A stretch of 7,888 nucleotides of DNA from an uncultured Veillonella sp. (GTDB taxonomy: Bacteria; Bacillota; Negativicutes; Veillonellales; Veillonellaceae): positions 1 to 7,888 of the forward strand of contig NZ_CAJZFD010000093.1 in the NCBI RefSeq assembly GCF_915069625.1, written 5' to 3'. The position numbers were made by a program, and so were the translations under genes. The notes beneath the pieces are model-generated. The model saw only the letters and a list, made by a program, of their open reading frames with translations, was not told where the DNA came from and did not search any database. Shown in pieces: positions 6,350-7,888 of the stretch. Numbering within the stretch: the first letter of the stretch is position 1; each line of letters starts with the position of its first letter.

Positions 6350-7729
6350 TTATTTTTCATTAAGTTTTTGCACAAGCATATCTACTGTTTCTTGTAATTT
6401 TTTATTTTGTGCTTCTAATGTATCAACACGTTGTTCTAATGCGTTATAGGATGCAGGAGAAATCTTAGCAAGTGTCTTATTTTCACCGAATTTATAGGAC
6501 ACGCCTACGTTGGCCATCAAATCACCACTTACAGTTGTACCTGCAGTGAGAAGTAGGTTTTCTTTTGGATAGTAACCTACGCCAAGAGCCAATGCATTTT
6601 CGCCTTTATAGTGACCATAGCCACCCATAACTTGAACCTTGTGGTCAGGATCAAATTGTAGTGGATGTAATGCAGCTAGTGCTGCGGCACGAGCATCACC
6701 GCGGTTAGATTCTTTTTCCACGTGGCGTACATCGCGATGCAATACATCAATTTGTTGGTTTGTACCATATAACTGGGAGCCGTTAACCGCATCTGTAGAA
6801 TCCGCTGTAATACGACCTGCTGCTACATGAGTAATGGTGCGTTCTTGACCTGCCGCACCAACGGATACAGTAGACACAGGAGCAGTACCGGCGAAGCTTT
6901 CAGTAACACCATTATTGTAGGTATAACTAGGAGTGCTCACTACATCACTACTTTCAGCAGTAGAATTATTACCTAATACAACTGCATTGTCTAGAGATGT
7001 TTTCACATTATTACCAACTACGAATGTATTATTAGCACTCACTTGGTTCTTGTTACCAACACTGTAGGAATTATCGCCCTTAACAGTATCCACATTATAC
7101 GTACCTACACCAAAGGCGCCAGATTGGTTACCTTCAATTTTGTTATATGCGCCAATAGCGGAGTTCTTATCGCCTTTAAAGATAACACCATGACCCATGC
7201 CATAGTTAAAATTACCATTTACTGTAGAGTTAGAACCGATTAATACAGTATTATTCCCCTTACTACCGCCAGCTTGAGATGCACCGAGCCATACGTTTTT
7301 ATTACCTTCAGAGCCAGCTCCTGCAAAATAACCTACCGCAATTGTATCCGAAATAGTTGAGTTATAACCTGCTGCAAAGTTACCTAAAAAGTTATAGTCA
7401 CCTTTACCACCTACAAAGCTCTTAGCACCTAATGCTACATTACCGCCACCTTGAGAACCATTCAGGGCAAGACGGCCGATGGCAATATTATTACCCTTTG
7501 CATTTGGATCCCCTGTATGGGAATATGGATCGCTGTTAGCCGCCCCAGTTTGACCACCGAGATGTACATTGTCTGAGTTGGTGAAAGATGACCAACCTTG
7601 TAGACCAATGTTATAAGTGGCACCACCAGAGGAAACAACAGGAATATCTGCTGCTTGTACCAAGCTAGAAGAAGATATGGTTAAAACTCCGAGTACTGCT
7701 AATAATTGTAGTTTCTTTGCGTGATTCAT
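6350..7729 (-). CDS. Compact trimeric autotransporter adhesin with post-barrel coiled coil
   Basis: This YadA-family protein has 459 residues from the chosen start. The frame also has an ATG at 7735, but GGAGG lies only 3 bases from that one and 9 from the ATG at 7729, the same spacing as in the large adhesin, so 7729 is preferred. Numbering from 7735: the signal peptide ends after LVQA (28), and residues about 35-270 are YadA head repeats (NIAIGRLALNGSQGG, NVALGAKSFVGG, NTVLIGSNSTV, NAVVLGNNSTA). One neck motif, STDAVNGSQLYGTN, sits at about 313-326. A very short coiled stalk (to about 347) leads to the anchor (350-417: AALAALHPLQFDPD ... VGVSYKFG). The protein then continues with a heptad coiled coil (L433, V437, L440, N444, L447, V451, L454, L458) ending at LNEK, without an SLH domain. 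The overall form is a short lollipop-like outer-membrane adhesin with a periplasmic trimeric coil. It is a paralogue of the large adhesin; the ligand is unknown. Confidence 0.92.
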   Translation of the reverse strand: MNHAKKLQLLAVLGVLTISSSSLVQAADIPVVSSGGATYNIGLQGWSSFTNSDNVHLGGQTGAANSDPYSHTGDPNAKGNNIAIGRLALNGSQGGGNVALGAKSFVGGKGDYNFLGNFAAGYNSTISDTIAVGYFAGAGSEGNKNVWLGASQAGGSKGNNTVLIGSNSTVNGNFNYGMGHGVIFKGDKNSAIGAYNKIEGNQSGAFGVGTYNVDTVKGDNSYSVGNKNQVSANNTFVVGNNVKTSLDNAVVLGNNSTAESSDVVSTPSYTYNNGVTESFAGTAPVSTVSVGAAGQERTITHVAAGRITADSTDAVNGSQLYGTNQQIDVLHRDVRHVEKESNRGDARAAALAALHPLQFDPDHKVQVMGGYGHYKGENALALGVGYYPKENLLLTAGTTVSGDLMANVGVSYKFGENKTLAKISPASYNALEQRVDTLEAQNKKLQETVDMLVQKLNEK

Positions 7730-7738
7730 AATCATACG

Positions 7739-7760
7739 CCTCCCTTGTTATACTACAAAA
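7739..7760 (-). promoter_or_regulatory. Ribosome binding site and shared leader box of the compact adhesin
   Basis: TTTTGTAGT (7760-7752), eight bases and GGAGG (7743-7739) precede the ATG at 7729 by nine bases, exactly as in the large adhesin. An 8-codon frame (MKGKYFVV, 7774-7748) with GAGGG before it overlaps the box. Confidence 0.6.
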
Positions 7761-7800
7761 TACTTCCCCTTCATATTACCCTCATGATTACTACGATTAA

Positions 7801-7829
7801 ATTATACTGCTATCGAAAAAATATGTAAA
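7801..7829 (-). promoter_or_regulatory. Promoter of the compact trimeric adhesin
   Basis: On the minus strand TTTACA (7829-7824) and a perfect TATAAT (7806-7801) are separated by 17 bases. The predicted start is near 7794, giving a leader of about 65 nt. Confidence 0.75.
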
Positions 7830-7888
7830 TAACATAAATAATAATTCATAAAGGGGCAGATTAACCAATACAATTAACAAACAAGCCC

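Overview
The window looks like a chromosomal segment of a diderm Firmicute of the class Negativicutes, most probably Veillonella. The reasons are the low G+C, Shine-Dalgarno-type starts, two YadA-like trimeric autotransporters (outer-membrane proteins), and an SLH domain of the OmpM type (HWAY...EGYPDGTF...TRYEFAQIV followed by EFSPE). That SLH type tethers the outer membrane to peptidoglycan in Negativicutes. The genus is an inference, because no marker gene is present.

Layout. A rightward gene (99-1664) encodes a cytosolic SAM-dependent methyltransferase with a methyltransferase-regulatory domain, a relative of protein-lysine methyltransferases. It converges on three leftward surface-protein genes. 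From the right these are a compact trimeric autotransporter adhesin (6350-7729), a stand-alone intimin/invasin-type inverse-autotransporter barrel without a passenger (5140-6183), and a large trimeric autotransporter (1821-4616). The last carries a coiled coil and an SLH domain after its membrane anchor. Each surface gene has its own recognisable promoter, and clear intrinsic terminators lie at 6309-6337, 4763-4804 and 1692-1728. The cluster therefore reads as separately controlled units, not one operon.

The 523-base gap 4617-5139 is rich in structure. On the minus strand it holds an extended -10 promoter (5026-5034), a perfect 16-bp hairpin, a long-range stem closing about 115 nt, a 9-bp hairpin and a strong intrinsic terminator. 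Together these suggest a noncoding RNA of about 257 nt. Its terminator loop is CUCCUC, complementary to Shine-Dalgarno sequences. Immediately downstream is the extended -10 promoter of the large adhesin.

The two trimeric adhesins share a leader element (TTTTGTAGT, eight bases, GGAGG, nine bases, ATG), and in both a tiny upstream reading frame overlaps it. This points to common post-transcriptional control.

Functionally the region is an adhesion/cell-surface locus. The most unusual features are the topology of the large adhesin (extracellular head and stalk, trimeric barrel, periplasmic coiled coil, peptidoglycan-binding SLH), the passenger-less inverse-autotransporter barrel, and the candidate RNA between the adhesin genes.
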